From: Arenimonas sp.
GTDB lineage: Bacteria; Pseudomonadota; Gammaproteobacteria; Xanthomonadales; Xanthomonadaceae
Assembly: GCA_003497545.1 (NCBI GenBank)
Contig: DNNT01000005.1
Coordinates: 2,993-11,185, forward strand
Direction: 5' to 3'
Length of the DNA stretch: 8,193 nt
Shown here: positions 1 through 7,010 of the stretch, piece after piece
Numbering within the stretch: the stretch's first letter is position 1
How the letters are laid out: the number at the start of each line of letters is the position of its first letter
Program-made: the position numbers and the translations under genes
Notes under the pieces: generated by a model
Databases searched by the model: none
What the model saw: only the letters and a program-made list of their open reading frames with translations
Told to the model about the DNA's origin: nothing

Positions 1-1
1 A

Positions 2-1339
2 TGGTCCACCGGCTATGCGGCCGTCGAGCGCACGGCCCCCAAGGAGAACCGCAATGATCAGTGGGTGTCATCGCGCGACGATATTCAGGCACGGCTCTTC
101 CTGGAAGACTGCAAGCGCTTTGCCGGCATCCTGAACGTGGCGGCCCGCGACCTGGGCGCGCTGGTCCTTGATGACGACAAGAAGATCTCGGCCTACGTGC
201 TGCACTTTGCCAACGGCCGGCGGATCCACTCCATGAGCAGCAATCCGGATGCGCAGGCCGGCAAGCGCGGCGGGCGCGTGCTCGATGAATTCGCCCTGCA
301 CCCGGACCCGCGCAAACTATACTCCATCGCATATCCAGGCATTACCTGGGGCGGTCAGTTGGAGATCGTTTCCACCCATCGCGGAAGCGCCAATTTTTTC
401 AACGAGCTGGTGGAAGATGTCAAGCACCGCGGCAATCCCAAGGGTTTTTCGCTGCACACGGTATCGCTGCAAAACGCCCTGGATCAGGGCTTTTTGTTCA
501 AGTTGCAGCAGGCCCTTCCGGCCGGCGACGAGCGCCTGGCGATGGACGAAGGCGAATACTTCGACTTTATCAAGTCGGGCTGCGCCAGCGAAGAGATCTT
601 CCTGCAAGAGTACATGTGTGTGCCGGCCGACGACGAAGGCGCCTTTTTGTCGTTCGATTTGATCGCCGGGTGCGAGTATCGCGGCGGCGAGGCCTGGCAG
701 TTATTTGCCGACGGCATGCTGGCCGACGGACGCAAGCCCACCGAGCTTTATGTCGGCGTGGATGTGGGCCGCACCCGCGACTTGACCGTGATCTGGGTGA
801 TCGAGCGCATCGGCGCGATGCTCTTTACCCGGGCCGTGATCTGCCTGCAAAACATGACGTTTTCCGAGCAGGAAGCCCATCTTTACGAGATCATGGCCCT
901 GCCGGCCGTGCGGCGCTGCTGCATTGATGACACGGGCCTGGGCATGCAGTTGGCCGAACGCGCCCAGGAAAAGTTCGGCACCTACCGCGTCGAGCCGGTG
1001 CGCTTTACGGCCAACGTCAAAGAGGCGCTGGCCTACCCGGTGCGCGCGGCCTTCGAGGATAAATCGATCCGGATCCCGCATGACGACAAGATCCGCGCCG
1101 ACCTGCGCGCCATTCGCAAGACGACCACGGCGGCGGGCAATATCCGCTTTCTGGCCGAAAGCGGCCCGGACGGCCACAGCGACCGCTTCTGGGCGCTGGC
1201 CCTGGCCAAGCACGCGGCCGCCAACCCGGCCGTGGAGTATGCCTATCACCCCGTGCGCCGCGCCGGCCGCATGGATGCTGAAGACAACCGGCCGGTGAAG
1301 GTCACCGCCGGATTGGGACGCTGCGGAGGGCTTTGGTAA
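2..1339 (+). CDS. terL: Large terminase subunit, Mu gp28-like (5' partial)
   Basis: This is the DNA-packaging motor: an ATPase that pumps phage DNA through the portal into the prohead, joined to an RNase H-fold nuclease that cuts the DNA. The reading frame is open back to base 2 with no stop, so the N-terminus is missing; the GTG at 65 is not a credible start. Numbering from the codon at base 2 (445 residues seen): residues 1-20 look like the segment just after the Walker A loop, which would lie upstream of the window. A Walker B-type VLDEF is at 94-98, with acidic pair D95/E96, and a coupling-motif-like VSTHRG at 123-128. The nuclease domain starts at about 250 with VGVDVGRTRD (D254), followed by IDD (309-310) and a late DGHSD (D394), the expected spread of metal-binding acids. 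Mu-type proteins are roughly 500-550 residues, so about 60-100 are missing. The stop overlaps the portal start by one base (TAATG). The family call is by motif recognition, not a database search. Confidence 0.93.
   Translation, partial: WSTGYAAVERTAPKENRNDQWVSSRDDIQARLFLEDCKRFAGILNVAARDLGALVLDDDKKISAYVLHFANGRRIHSMSSNPDAQAGKRGGRVLDEFALHPDPRKLYSIAYPGITWGGQLEIVSTHRGSANFFNELVEDVKHRGNPKGFSLHTVSLQNALDQGFLFKLQQALPAGDERLAMDEGEYFDFIKSGCASEEIFLQEYMCVPADDEGAFLSFDLIAGCEYRGGEAWQLFADGMLADGRKPTELYVGVDVGRTRDLTVIWVIERIGAMLFTRAVICLQNMTFSEQEAHLYEIMALPAVRRCCIDDTGLGMQLAERAQEKFGTYRVEPVRFTANVKEALAYPVRAAFEDKSIRIPHDDKIRADLRAIRKTTTAAGNIRFLAESGPDGHSDRFWALALAKHAAANPAVEYAYHPVRRAGRMDAEDNRPVKVTAGLGRCGGLW
1325..1330 (+). 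promoter_or_regulatory. Ribosome binding site of the portal gene
   Basis: GGAGGG lies eight bases before the ATG at 1339. It supports that ATG over the TTG at 1333, which is in frame but would leave only two bases of spacing. The site is inside the last codons of the terminase gene, which suggests coupled translation. Confidence 0.7.
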
Positions 1340-2883
1340 TGGCGGACGTGACGCTGTACGACGCATACAACCGGCCCATCCGGCGCCAGGCGCTTACCCG
1401 CGAAATCGCAGGGGCTTCGATGACCGGCGTGCGCACGGTGTGGAACGAAACCGTGGCCAGCGGGCTGACGCCGACGGGCCTTGCGGCCCTGCTGCGCAGC
1501 GCGGCCGACGGCGATCACGACAGCTTTTTGACCCTGGCCGAAGAGATGGAAGAGCGCGACCTGCACTATGCCTGCGAGCTGGGCAAGCGCAAGCTGGCCG
1601 TATCGCGCCTGCCGATCACGGTCGAGGCCGCCAGCGACTCGGCCCGCGACACGGAGCTGGCCGAGGCCGTGCGCGCGATGACCAAAAAAGCCGGCTTTCG
1701 CTGGCTGCTAAAAGATTTGCTCGACGCACTGGGCAAGGGCTTTGCGGTTTGCGAAATCATGTGGGACCGCTCGGGCGCCCAGTGGATGCCGCGGGCCTAT
1801 GAGCACCGAGATCCGCGCTGGTTTTGCTGGGACCGCGTCAGCCGGCGGCAGATCCGCCTGCGTGACGAGATCGACGCTTTTGACGGCATCGAGCTGGCCC
1901 CGTTCAAGTTCATTCGCCACACGCCGCGCATCAAGAGCGGCATCCCCATCCGCAGCGGATTTGCGCGCCTGGCGGCCTGGGCCTACATGTGCAAGGGCTA
2001 CACGCTCAAAGACTGGCTGGCCTTTGCCGAAGTGTTCGGCATGCCGCTGCGTCTGGGAAAATACCTGCCCGGCGCCTCGACCGCCGATATCGATGTGCTC
2101 AAGCTGGCGGTGGCCAATCTGGGCACGGATGCCGCGGCGGTCTTTCCCCAGGGCATGGAGATCGAGCTGGTGGAGGCCACCAAAAGCGGCTCCACCGACT
2201 TTTTCGAGCGCCTGGCGCAGTACCTGGACAACCAGGTCACCAAGGGGCTTCTGGGCCAGACAGCCACCACCCAGGGCACCCCGGGAAAGCTGGGTAACGA
2301 AGAGGCCCAGAACGAGGTGCGCCACGATTTTCGCGACGACGACGCCGAGCAGCTCGAAGAGACGGTGCAGCGCGACCTGATTCAGCCGTTCATCGACCTG
2401 AACTTCGGCCCCCAGGAAAGCTATCCCCAGATCCAACTGCGCGCGCCGCAGCCCGAAGACATCGTGGCGCTGGCCGACGCTCTGGAAAAGTTGGTGCCGC
2501 TGGGCCTGCGCGTGGAGGCCTCCGTGATCCGCGACAAGCTGGGCCTGCCCGATCCGCCCGAAGGGGCCGAAGTGCTGGCACCGACGGCAGCCCCGGCCGC
2601 CCCTCCGGAAAAAGAGGCGTTGAACCGCGCGCTGAACCGGCAGGAAACGTTACTCGACGATATCGATCTGGCGGCCGACGAGGCCGCTGCCGAATGGCGC
2701 CCCATGCTGGCGCCGCTGATCGACCCGGTGCGCGCGGCGCTCGACGCCGCCGTGGACGCCGACGACTTTACCCGCCGGCTGGCCGACGTGGTCGCCGAGC
2801 AGGACCCTTCGGCCCTGGTGAATGCCCTGGCCCGGGCGTTGTTCCGCCAGCGCGGCATTGGGGAGGTCGGCGATGCGAATTAG
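1339..2883 (+). CDS. Portal protein, Mu gp29-like (DUF935)
   Basis: This is the portal: it forms the ring at one vertex of the head through which DNA enters and leaves, and to which terminase and later the tail bind. The protein has 514 residues, close to the usual length of about 500 for this family. Recognisable DUF935 features are an N-terminal leader with polar and basic residues, a core with KDWLAFAEVFGMPLRLGKY at 224-242, KGLLGQTATTQG at 302-313, and NEVRHDF at about 325-331 before a long acidic helix. After about 412 there is a Pro/Ala linker and then a helical C-terminal tail of about 90 residues rich in Asp, Glu and Ala, a common variable end in this family. The ATG at 1339 is chosen for its GGAGGG site. 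The gene overlaps the terminase stop by one base and the next gene by 11 bases. Placement directly after terminase supports the call. Confidence 0.94.
   Translation: MADVTLYDAYNRPIRRQALTREIAGASMTGVRTVWNETVASGLTPTGLAALLRSAADGDHDSFLTLAEEMEERDLHYACELGKRKLAVSRLPITVEAASDSARDTELAEAVRAMTKKAGFRWLLKDLLDALGKGFAVCEIMWDRSGAQWMPRAYEHRDPRWFCWDRVSRRQIRLRDEIDAFDGIELAPFKFIRHTPRIKSGIPIRSGFARLAAWAYMCKGYTLKDWLAFAEVFGMPLRLGKYLPGASTADIDVLKLAVANLGTDAAAVFPQGMEIELVEATKSGSTDFFERLAQYLDNQVTKGLLGQTATTQGTPGKLGNEEAQNEVRHDFRDDDAEQLEETVQRDLIQPFIDLNFGPQESYPQIQLRAPQPEDIVALADALEKLVPLGLRVEASVIRDKLGLPDPPEGAEVLAPTAAPAAPPEKEALNRALNRQETLLDDIDLAADEAAAEWRPMLAPLIDPVRAALDAAVDADDFTRRLADVVAEQDPSALVNALARALFRQRGIGEVGDAN
2862..2866 (+). promoter_or_regulatory. 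Ribosome binding site fixing the F-like start at 2873
   Basis: GGAGG lies six bases before the ATG at 2873. The upstream in-frame ATG at 2822 has no good site and would overlap the portal gene by 62 bases, so 2873 is preferred. The start lies inside the portal gene, 11 bases before the end of its stop codon, typical of coupled translation. Confidence 0.75.
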
Positions 2884-3769
2884 CGGGCCGGGACCGATCC
2901 CCAAGGATGCCCTGCAATATTTCAGAGCCAAGATTGCAACGCCCGGCTTTGACTGGCGCGACATATGGCGCACCGAGCACGCCAGCGCCTTTACCGTGGC
3001 CAAGGCCACCCAGGCCGACGTGCTTACCAGCATCCGCGAGGCCCTGGACAAGGCCCTGGCCGAAGGGCGCACCTACCGCCAGTTTGCCGCCGAGTTGACG
3101 CCGACCCTGCAAGAGCTGGGCTGGTGGGGCGAGCAGATGATGGTCGATCCTGTGACCGGCAAAACCGTGGCCGCCAAGCTGGGCAGCCCGCGCCGGCTTA
3201 AAACGATCTTTCGGGCCAACCTGCGCACGGCGCGCGCCGCCGGCCAGTGGAACCGCGCCGAGCGAACCAAGGCCGCGCTGCCCTATTTGCTCTACGAGCT
3301 GGGGCCCAGCCGCGAGCACCGCGAAGAGCATGTGGCCTGGCACGGCACGCTGCTTCCTATCGACGATCCCTGGTGGGAAACCCACATGCCGCCCAACGGA
3401 TGGGGCTGCAAGTGCCGCGTGCGGCAGGTCAGCCGCGCCGAAGCCGAGCGCATGCGCCAAGAGGGCGTCATGGCGCCCGGCCGTGCCCAGATCATCGACG
3501 CGCAAACGGGCCTGCCCACCGGCCAGCTCGAAAAGCGGCGCGTGCCGGTAAAGACCCAGGCGCCGCCCATCGTGCGCGTGCCCTGGGAAAACAAGCGCAC
3601 CGGGCGCGTGGAAATGGTGCCAGCCGGCATCGATCCGGGCTGGGACAGCAACCCGGGAAAGACGCGGCTCCAAAATTTGGAGGCGCTTTTGAACGAAAAA
3701 CTGGCCGCCCTGAGCCCCCAGGCCGAGGCCGCGGCCCGCAGCGATCTGGCTTTTTACCGAGGAGCATAA
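2873..3769 (+). CDS. Minor head morphogenesis protein, Mu F-like (gp30)
   Basis: This is a minor head protein of the Mu F / SPP1 gp7 family. Members bind the portal and are needed for head assembly or for stabilising packaged DNA; the exact chemistry is not settled. From the ATG at 2873 it has 298 residues. The N-terminal half is helical. The family hallmark is a His/Cys-rich stretch: HVAWHG at 153-158, WWETHMPPNGWGCKC at 167-181, then RVRQVS. The WGCKC motif with two Cys and nearby His is the diagnostic element of PF04233 and may bind a metal, though I infer that. A second family-like element is AGIDPGWDSNPG at 251-262 near the C-terminus. A longer form from 2822 is possible but lacks a ribosome site. 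It sits between portal and protease, the usual place in Mu-like phages. It ends three bases before the protease start. Confidence 0.92.
   Translation: MRISGPGPIPKDALQYFRAKIATPGFDWRDIWRTEHASAFTVAKATQADVLTSIREALDKALAEGRTYRQFAAELTPTLQELGWWGEQMMVDPVTGKTVAAKLGSPRRLKTIFRANLRTARAAGQWNRAERTKAALPYLLYELGPSREHREEHVAWHGTLLPIDDPWWETHMPPNGWGCKCRVRQVSRAEAERMRQEGVMAPGRAQIIDAQTGLPTGQLEKRRVPVKTQAPPIVRVPWENKRTGRVEMVPAGIDPGWDSNPGKTRLQNLEALLNEKLAALSPQAEAAARSDLAFYRGA
3760..3764 (+). promoter_or_regulatory. Ribosome binding site of the protease gene
   Basis: AGGAG, overlapping the last codons of the F-like gene, lies eight bases before the ATG at 3773 and supports that start. Confidence 0.65.
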
Positions 3770-3772
3770 GGC

Positions 3773-4801
3773 ATGCAGATCATCATCGTCGAAGACCGCC
3801 CGAAACTTTGCCAAGCCCTGAACCGCCTGACCGGCGACGAGCTGCTCGATGCCTTGAATTTCGAACTGCCGGCCGGCCCGGCGCCCGAGTGGCTGGAACT
3901 GATCCCGGCCGGCGTATCGGTGGTGGGCCGCGACGGCCGCAAGTGGCTCAACGACCGGCCGGCGGACATCATGGCAGCCTTTAACGCCGATGCCCGCGAC
4001 CTGGTGATCGATACCGAGCACGCCACCCAGCTAAAGGCGCCCAACGGCGAGCCGGCCCCGGCGGCCGGGTGGATCAAGGCGCTGGAAACGCGCGAAAACG
4101 GCGCTATCTGGGGGCGCGCGGAGTGGACCCCGGGCGGCGCCCTGGCCGTGGCCAACCGCGAATATCGCTATATTTCGCCGGTCTTTACCTACGAAGAGCG
4201 CAGCGGGCGCATCGCCCAGCTCGTATCCATCGGCCTGACCAACCGGCCCAACCTGCGCCTTACGGCGCTCAATCAAATCGGGCGGGAATCCACCCGCTCA
4301 CAGGAGGATGACATGCTCAAAAAACTGCTTTTGGCCCTCGGTCTGGCCGAGAACGCCACGGAAGAACAGGCCCTGAACGCCATCGGCTCCCTGCGCACCG
4401 ATCTGGCCACGGCGCTCAACCGCGCCAAGACGCCGGATCTGCAATTGTTCGTGCCCCGCGCGGACTACGATCAGATGCAGACCCGCGCCATCAACGCCGA
4501 AAAGGCGTTGTCCGATCGCGCCCAGGCCGAGCTGGAGGCCGAAATCTCCCGCGAGATCGATGCGGCCCTGAAGGCCGGCAAGATCACCCCGGCCACCAAG
4601 GACTTTTACCTGGCCACCTGCCGCCAGCAGGGCGGCCTGGAGTCGTTCAAAAAGTTCGTGGCCAGCGCCCCGGTGATCGGCGACCCCAGCCAACTGGACC
4701 GCCAGCCGCCTGAGCAGGGCCTGGCGCTTAATGCCGACCAGACCAAGATCGCCCAGATGTTCGGCAACACGGCCGACGACCTGAAAAAATACGGCAAATA
4801 A
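3773..4801 (+). CDS. Capsid maturation protease with C-terminal scaffold, Mu I-like
   Basis: In Mu, the I protein is the head protease, which trims head proteins and degrades the scaffold during maturation. Its C-terminal part is also made alone as the scaffold Z. This protein has 342 residues, close to Mu I. The protease part covers about 1-165 and shows the I-family marks VIDTEH at 78-83, PAAGW at 96-100, EYRYISPVF at 130-138 and SIGLTNRPNL at 152-161; His83 is a candidate catalytic residue, by inference. From about 181 the protein becomes helical and charged, with a likely coiled-coil or long-helix region at about 225-265, as expected of a scaffold. A strong internal ribosome site and ATG separate the two halves (see the entry at 4313). 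Gene order (after F, before the capsid gene) agrees. The next gene starts after 69 bases. Confidence 0.92.
   Translation: MQIIIVEDRPKLCQALNRLTGDELLDALNFELPAGPAPEWLELIPAGVSVVGRDGRKWLNDRPADIMAAFNADARDLVIDTEHATQLKAPNGEPAPAAGWIKALETRENGAIWGRAEWTPGGALAVANREYRYISPVFTYEERSGRIAQLVSIGLTNRPNLRLTALNQIGRESTRSQEDDMLKKLLLALGLAENATEEQALNAIGSLRTDLATALNRAKTPDLQLFVPRADYDQMQTRAINAEKALSDRAQAELEAEISREIDAALKAGKITPATKDFYLATCRQQGGLESFKKFVASAPVIGDPSQLDRQPPEQGLALNADQTKIAQMFGNTADDLKKYGK
4302..4307 (+). promoter_or_regulatory. Internal ribosome binding site for a scaffold start
   Basis: A perfect AGGAGG lies inside the protease coding sequence, five bases before the in-frame ATG at 4313. It is among the strongest ribosome sites in the window. 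It falls exactly at the boundary between the protease-like and scaffold-like halves, which makes a functional internal start likely. Confidence 0.75.
4313..4801 (+). CDS. Probable scaffold protein from internal start (Mu Z analogue)
   Basis: Starting at the in-frame ATG that is Met181 of the protease, this nested product would have 162 residues and share the protease stop. It begins MLKKLLLALGLAEN and is predominantly helical, with alternating charged and Ala/Leu residues through its middle, like an assembly scaffold. In Mu, scaffold Z is made the same way from the I gene: full-length protein carries protease plus scaffold, and the short form supplies bulk scaffold that the protease later removes. 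The ribosome site AGGAGG with five-base spacing is directly visible; use of this start and the scaffold role are inferred by analogy. The alternative is that the purine-rich stretch simply encodes Gln-Glu-Asp-Asp and is not used. Confidence 0.72.
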   Translation: MLKKLLLALGLAENATEEQALNAIGSLRTDLATALNRAKTPDLQLFVPRADYDQMQTRAINAEKALSDRAQAELEAEISREIDAALKAGKITPATKDFYLATCRQQGGLESFKKFVASAPVIGDPSQLDRQPPEQGLALNADQTKIAQMFGNTADDLKKYGK

Positions 4802-4870
4802 TCCCGCGCCAAACCAGCGCGGCGGACGCCGGCGGGACGGCGGTAAGAACGCAAAACAAGGAGAAAAAAC
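4802..4870 (+). other. Structured intergenic gap before the decoration gene
   Basis: This 69-base gap can fold: TCCCGC (4802-4807) pairs with GCGGGA (4832-4837), enclosing a small GGCG/CGCC hairpin (4821-4824 with 4827-4830). No T-run follows, so it is not a convincing terminator. The rest is A-rich and carries the AAGGAG ribosome site at 4858-4863, seven bases before the ATG at 4871. In such GC-rich DNA the pairing may be chance. Confidence 0.35.
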
Positions 4871-5737
4871 ATGGCATTAGCAGCGGATAAAGGCATCGAA
4901 AGAAAAGACGGCGTGGAGCTGCCCTTCCCGGTGGCCGGCGCCACGACCATTTACGGCGGCGGCCTGGTGGCCGTAAACGCGGCCGGCTACCTGCTGCCGG
5001 GCGCTGACACGGCCGGGCTGATCTTCCAGGGCATCGCCATCGAGCGCGTGGCCAACACCGGCGCCAACGGCGCCAAGCAGTGCGTGGTGCGCCGGCGCGG
5101 GCTCATTAAATGCGCCATCGCGGCCGCCGCCCAGGCCAATGTGGGCGATCATGTCTACCTGGTGGACGATGAGACGGTGGGACTGGTGGCCGACGTTTCC
5201 AACGCCATTTTCTGCGGCGTGATCGCCGGCTACATCGACGCCACGCACGTGTGGGTGGATATCGACCCGGCCATTTTGCAGGCCGACGTGGCGGCCCATA
5301 TCGCCGACACCAGCAACGCCCACATGGCCGCGGCCATCGGCATCGCCGACGCCGGCAGCTTCACGGCCCAGTCCACGGTAGAGGCCGCGTTGCAGGAAAT
5401 TTTTCCCAAAGCGCCCGTGGCCATCGCCGATCCCGGCGACGCCGGCGCCATTCCGGTGACGCGCAGCGGCTCGGTGGGTCTGACCAGCGGCGGCAGCGCC
5501 GAAACCCGCACCCTGGCCATCCCGGGCCTGGCCGGTATCACGCTGGCCATTTCCCACGCGGTGGACGGCGGCGGCGCCATCACCATCGCGGTGGCCTCGG
5601 CCATCAACCAGACCGGCAACAACCGCATCGCTTTGCAGGATGCCGGCGACACCATCGTGCTGGCGGCGGTGCTGGTCGGCGCGGTGCTGGCCTGGCGCGT
5701 GGTGGTCAACGACGGCTGCACCCTGAGCACCGTGTAA
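4871..5737 (+). CDS. Probable capsid decoration (cement) protein with extra C-terminal domain
   Basis: The protein has 288 residues. Its N-terminal part (about 1-134) resembles small phage head decoration proteins of the DUF2190 type: repeated short beta strands, FPVAGATTIYGGGLVAVN at 19-36, LLPGADTAGLIFQGIAIE at 41-58, and the VGDHVYLVDDETV turn at 91-103. Such proteins sit on the outside of the capsid lattice and stabilise it. A helical linker at about 137-178 contains HIADTSNAH (143-151) and a STVEAALQEIF segment, a layout often seen in phage structural proteins. The last 105 or so residues (from about 182) form a separate Gly/Ala/Val/Thr-rich, beta-predicted domain that I do not recognise. 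No signal peptide is evident; the hydrophobic stretch at 262-276 (VLAAVLVGAVLAW) reads as beta core rather than a membrane segment, but this is uncertain. Position between the protease and capsid genes supports a head role. The function is inferred, not shown. Confidence 0.7.
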   Translation: MALAADKGIERKDGVELPFPVAGATTIYGGGLVAVNAAGYLLPGADTAGLIFQGIAIERVANTGANGAKQCVVRRRGLIKCAIAAAAQANVGDHVYLVDDETVGLVADVSNAIFCGVIAGYIDATHVWVDIDPAILQADVAAHIADTSNAHMAAAIGIADAGSFTAQSTVEAALQEIFPKAPVAIADPGDAGAIPVTRSGSVGLTSGGSAETRTLAIPGLAGITLAISHAVDGGGAITIAVASAINQTGNNRIALQDAGDTIVLAAVLVGAVLAWRVVVNDGCTLSTV

Positions 5738-5792
5738 CACAGGCTTTTAACGGCAACTTTTGCCAACCGGCAATACAACAGGAGGATGAACG
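5738..5792 (+). promoter_or_regulatory. Capsid gene leader: alternative small hairpins and ribosome site
   Basis: The 55-base gap before the capsid gene holds GGCAA (5752-5756), TTGCC (5760-5764) and GGCAA (5769-5773). TTGCC can pair with either copy, giving two mutually exclusive 5-bp hairpins with loops of three or four bases. The strong ribosome site AGGAGG follows at 5780-5785, seven bases before the ATG at 5793. The ribosome site is secure; a regulatory role for the hairpins is speculative. Confidence 0.45.
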
Positions 5793-6698
5793 ATGATCGT
5801 CAATAAAGCCAATCTGGAAGCGGTCTTCCTGAACCTGAAGACCATCTTCAACAAGGCCTTCGAGGCCGCCCCTTCCCTCTGGGAAAAGACCACCATGCTG
5901 GTTCCCAGCGGCAGCAGCCAGAACAATTACAACTGGCTGAGCCAGTTCCCGCGCATGCGCAAGTGGATCGGCGACAAGGTCGTCAAACAGTTCGAGGCCT
6001 TCAAGTACGCCATCGTCAACGATGACTGGGAGGCCACCGTCGAGGTCAAGCGCAACGACATCGACGACGACACCCTGGGCATTTACGCCCCCCGGGCCCA
6101 GAGCGCCGGATACAGCGCCAAGCAGTTGCCCGACGAGATCGACGCCGACCTGAAAAACGACGCCTTCGCTGCTCTTTGCTACGATGGCCAGTACTTCTAC
6201 GACACCGATCATCCGGTGGCCGGCGCCAGCGTCTCCAATACCGGCACGGCGGCGCTCTCCAACGCCACCCAGGCCGCCGCGGCGGCCAGCTACGGTGCGG
6301 CCCGCACCGCCATCATGGAGTTCAAAGACGATGAGGGCCGGCCCCTGGCGCTGGTGCCCGATGTCCTGGAAGTGCCGCCCGCCCTGGAGGCCGTCGGCCG
6401 CATGCTGCTGGAAAACGACAAGCTGGCCGACGACACCCCCAACCCCTACAAGGGAACGGCCAAGCTGCTGGTCAACCCGCGATTGACCTCGCGCACCGCC
6501 TGGTTCCTGCACGTGACCAGCATGCCGGTCAAGCCGTTCATCTACCAGGAGCGAAAAAAACCGGTATTCGTGCAGCAGACCATGCCCGACAGCGACGATG
6601 TCTTCATGCGCGCCACCTTCAAGTTCGGCGCCGAGGCGCGCTGCGCCGGCGGCTACGGCTTCTGGCAGATGAGCTATGGATCCACCGGGCTTGGTTAA
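5793..6698 (+). CDS. Major capsid protein, Mu T-like (gp34)
   Basis: This is the main shell protein of the head. It has 301 residues, about the family's usual length of 300. Family features seen in order: an N-terminal helix with LEAVFLNLKTIFNKAF at 8-23; the VPSGSSQNNYNWLSQFP segment at 37-53 leading to RMRKWIGDK (54-62); GIYAPRAQSAG at 96-106; DGQYFYDTDHPV at 131-142, the most recognisable gpT element; LVPDVLEVPP at 187-196; a KPFIYQERKKPVF strand at 247-259; and the end GYGFWQMSYGSTGLG at 287-301. These fit the gpT family (PF10124), which adopts the HK97 capsid fold. The start has a near-ideal AGGAGG site. It follows the decoration gene and is followed by a terminator-like hairpin, consistent with a strongly expressed gene. 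No sign of truncation. Confidence 0.95.
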   Translation: MIVNKANLEAVFLNLKTIFNKAFEAAPSLWEKTTMLVPSGSSQNNYNWLSQFPRMRKWIGDKVVKQFEAFKYAIVNDDWEATVEVKRNDIDDDTLGIYAPRAQSAGYSAKQLPDEIDADLKNDAFAALCYDGQYFYDTDHPVAGASVSNTGTAALSNATQAAAAASYGAARTAIMEFKDDEGRPLALVPDVLEVPPALEAVGRMLLENDKLADDTPNPYKGTAKLLVNPRLTSRTAWFLHVTSMPVKPFIYQERKKPVFVQQTMPDSDDVFMRATFKFGAEARCAGGYGFWQMSYGSTGLG

Positions 6699-6736
6699 TC
6701 TTTAGACCGCACACGGGGCATCCCCAATCGCGATAA

Positions 6737-6766
6737 GCCCCCGGGCGCAATGGCCCGGGGGCCTTT
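6737..6766 (+). terminator. Terminator-like GC hairpin after the capsid gene
   Basis: A perfect 10-bp stem (6737-6746 with 6753-6762) closes a six-base loop and is followed by C and three Ts. The stem is all G/C, so it is very stable, but the T-run is short, which suggests a leaky terminator, an attenuator, or an mRNA 3'-end stabiliser. A smaller GGGG/CCCC hairpin (6715-6718 with 6722-6725) precedes it. Together they fill most of the 84-base gap between the capsid gene and the gp35-like gene. There is no clear promoter downstream, so some read-through would be needed for the following genes. Confidence 0.65.
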
Positions 6767-6782
6767 CCAAAGGAGAACGCGC

Positions 6783-7007
6783 ATGATCACCATCACCTCC
6801 CAGAAAGAAGGCTTCCGGCGCTGCGGCGTGGCCCACAGCGTGTCCCCCAAGCAGTATGCCGATAACCGCTTCAGCAAGGCCGAGCTGGCCGTATTGAAGG
6901 CCGAGCCCATGCTGAAGGTCACCGTTTCCACGGAAGAAAAACCGGGAGAAAAATCCGGAGAGAAAAGCAACGCCAACGGCAAGGCCAAAAAAGGCGCCAA
7001 GGAGTAA
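6783..7007 (+). CDS. Small FluMu gp35-like protein
   Basis: This 74-residue protein matches the short protein found just after the capsid gene in Mu-like prophages (FluMu gp35-like, FluMu N-terminal domain family). The visible signature is GFRRCGVAH at 10-18, a YADNRFSKAEL segment at 25-35, and LKAEPMLKV at 38-46. The remaining 28 residues are a Lys/Glu/Gly-rich tail that looks disordered and contains a short imperfect repeat. Its role is unknown; the position points to the head or the head-tail region. AAAGGAG lies seven bases before the ATG. The next gene begins three bases after its stop. Confidence 0.8.
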   Translation: MITITSQKEGFRRCGVAHSVSPKQYADNRFSKAELAVLKAEPMLKVTVSTEEKPGEKSGEKSNANGKAKKGAKE

Positions 7008-7010
7008 TCG

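Noticed and set aside
65..67. GTG as the terminase start
   Set aside because: The frame is open to base 2, and residues before it match the region following the ATPase Walker A segment, so the gene begins upstream of the window.
54..134. A 26-codon open frame starting at ATG 54 after AAGGAG (41-46)
   Set aside because: It is out of frame inside the terminase coding sequence and has no recognisable product. The AAGGAG simply encodes Lys-Glu of the terminase.
2768..4021. A 417-codon open frame on the minus strand
   Set aside because: It lies opposite the portal end, the F-like gene and the protease start, all with clear family motifs on the + strand. Long antisense frames are expected in GC-rich genes with strong third-position bias, and its translation shows no recognisable domain.
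4877..5740. A 287-codon minus-strand frame opposite almost the whole decoration gene
   Set aside because: The translation is His/Gly/Ala/Val-rich, the usual look of the reverse of GCC/GGC-rich codons. The + strand has a clean AAGGAG site and head-module context.
5706..6512. A 268-codon minus-strand frame opposite the major capsid gene
   Set aside because: The + strand encodes an unmistakable gpT-type capsid protein; the minus frame is Gly/Val-rich with no motif.
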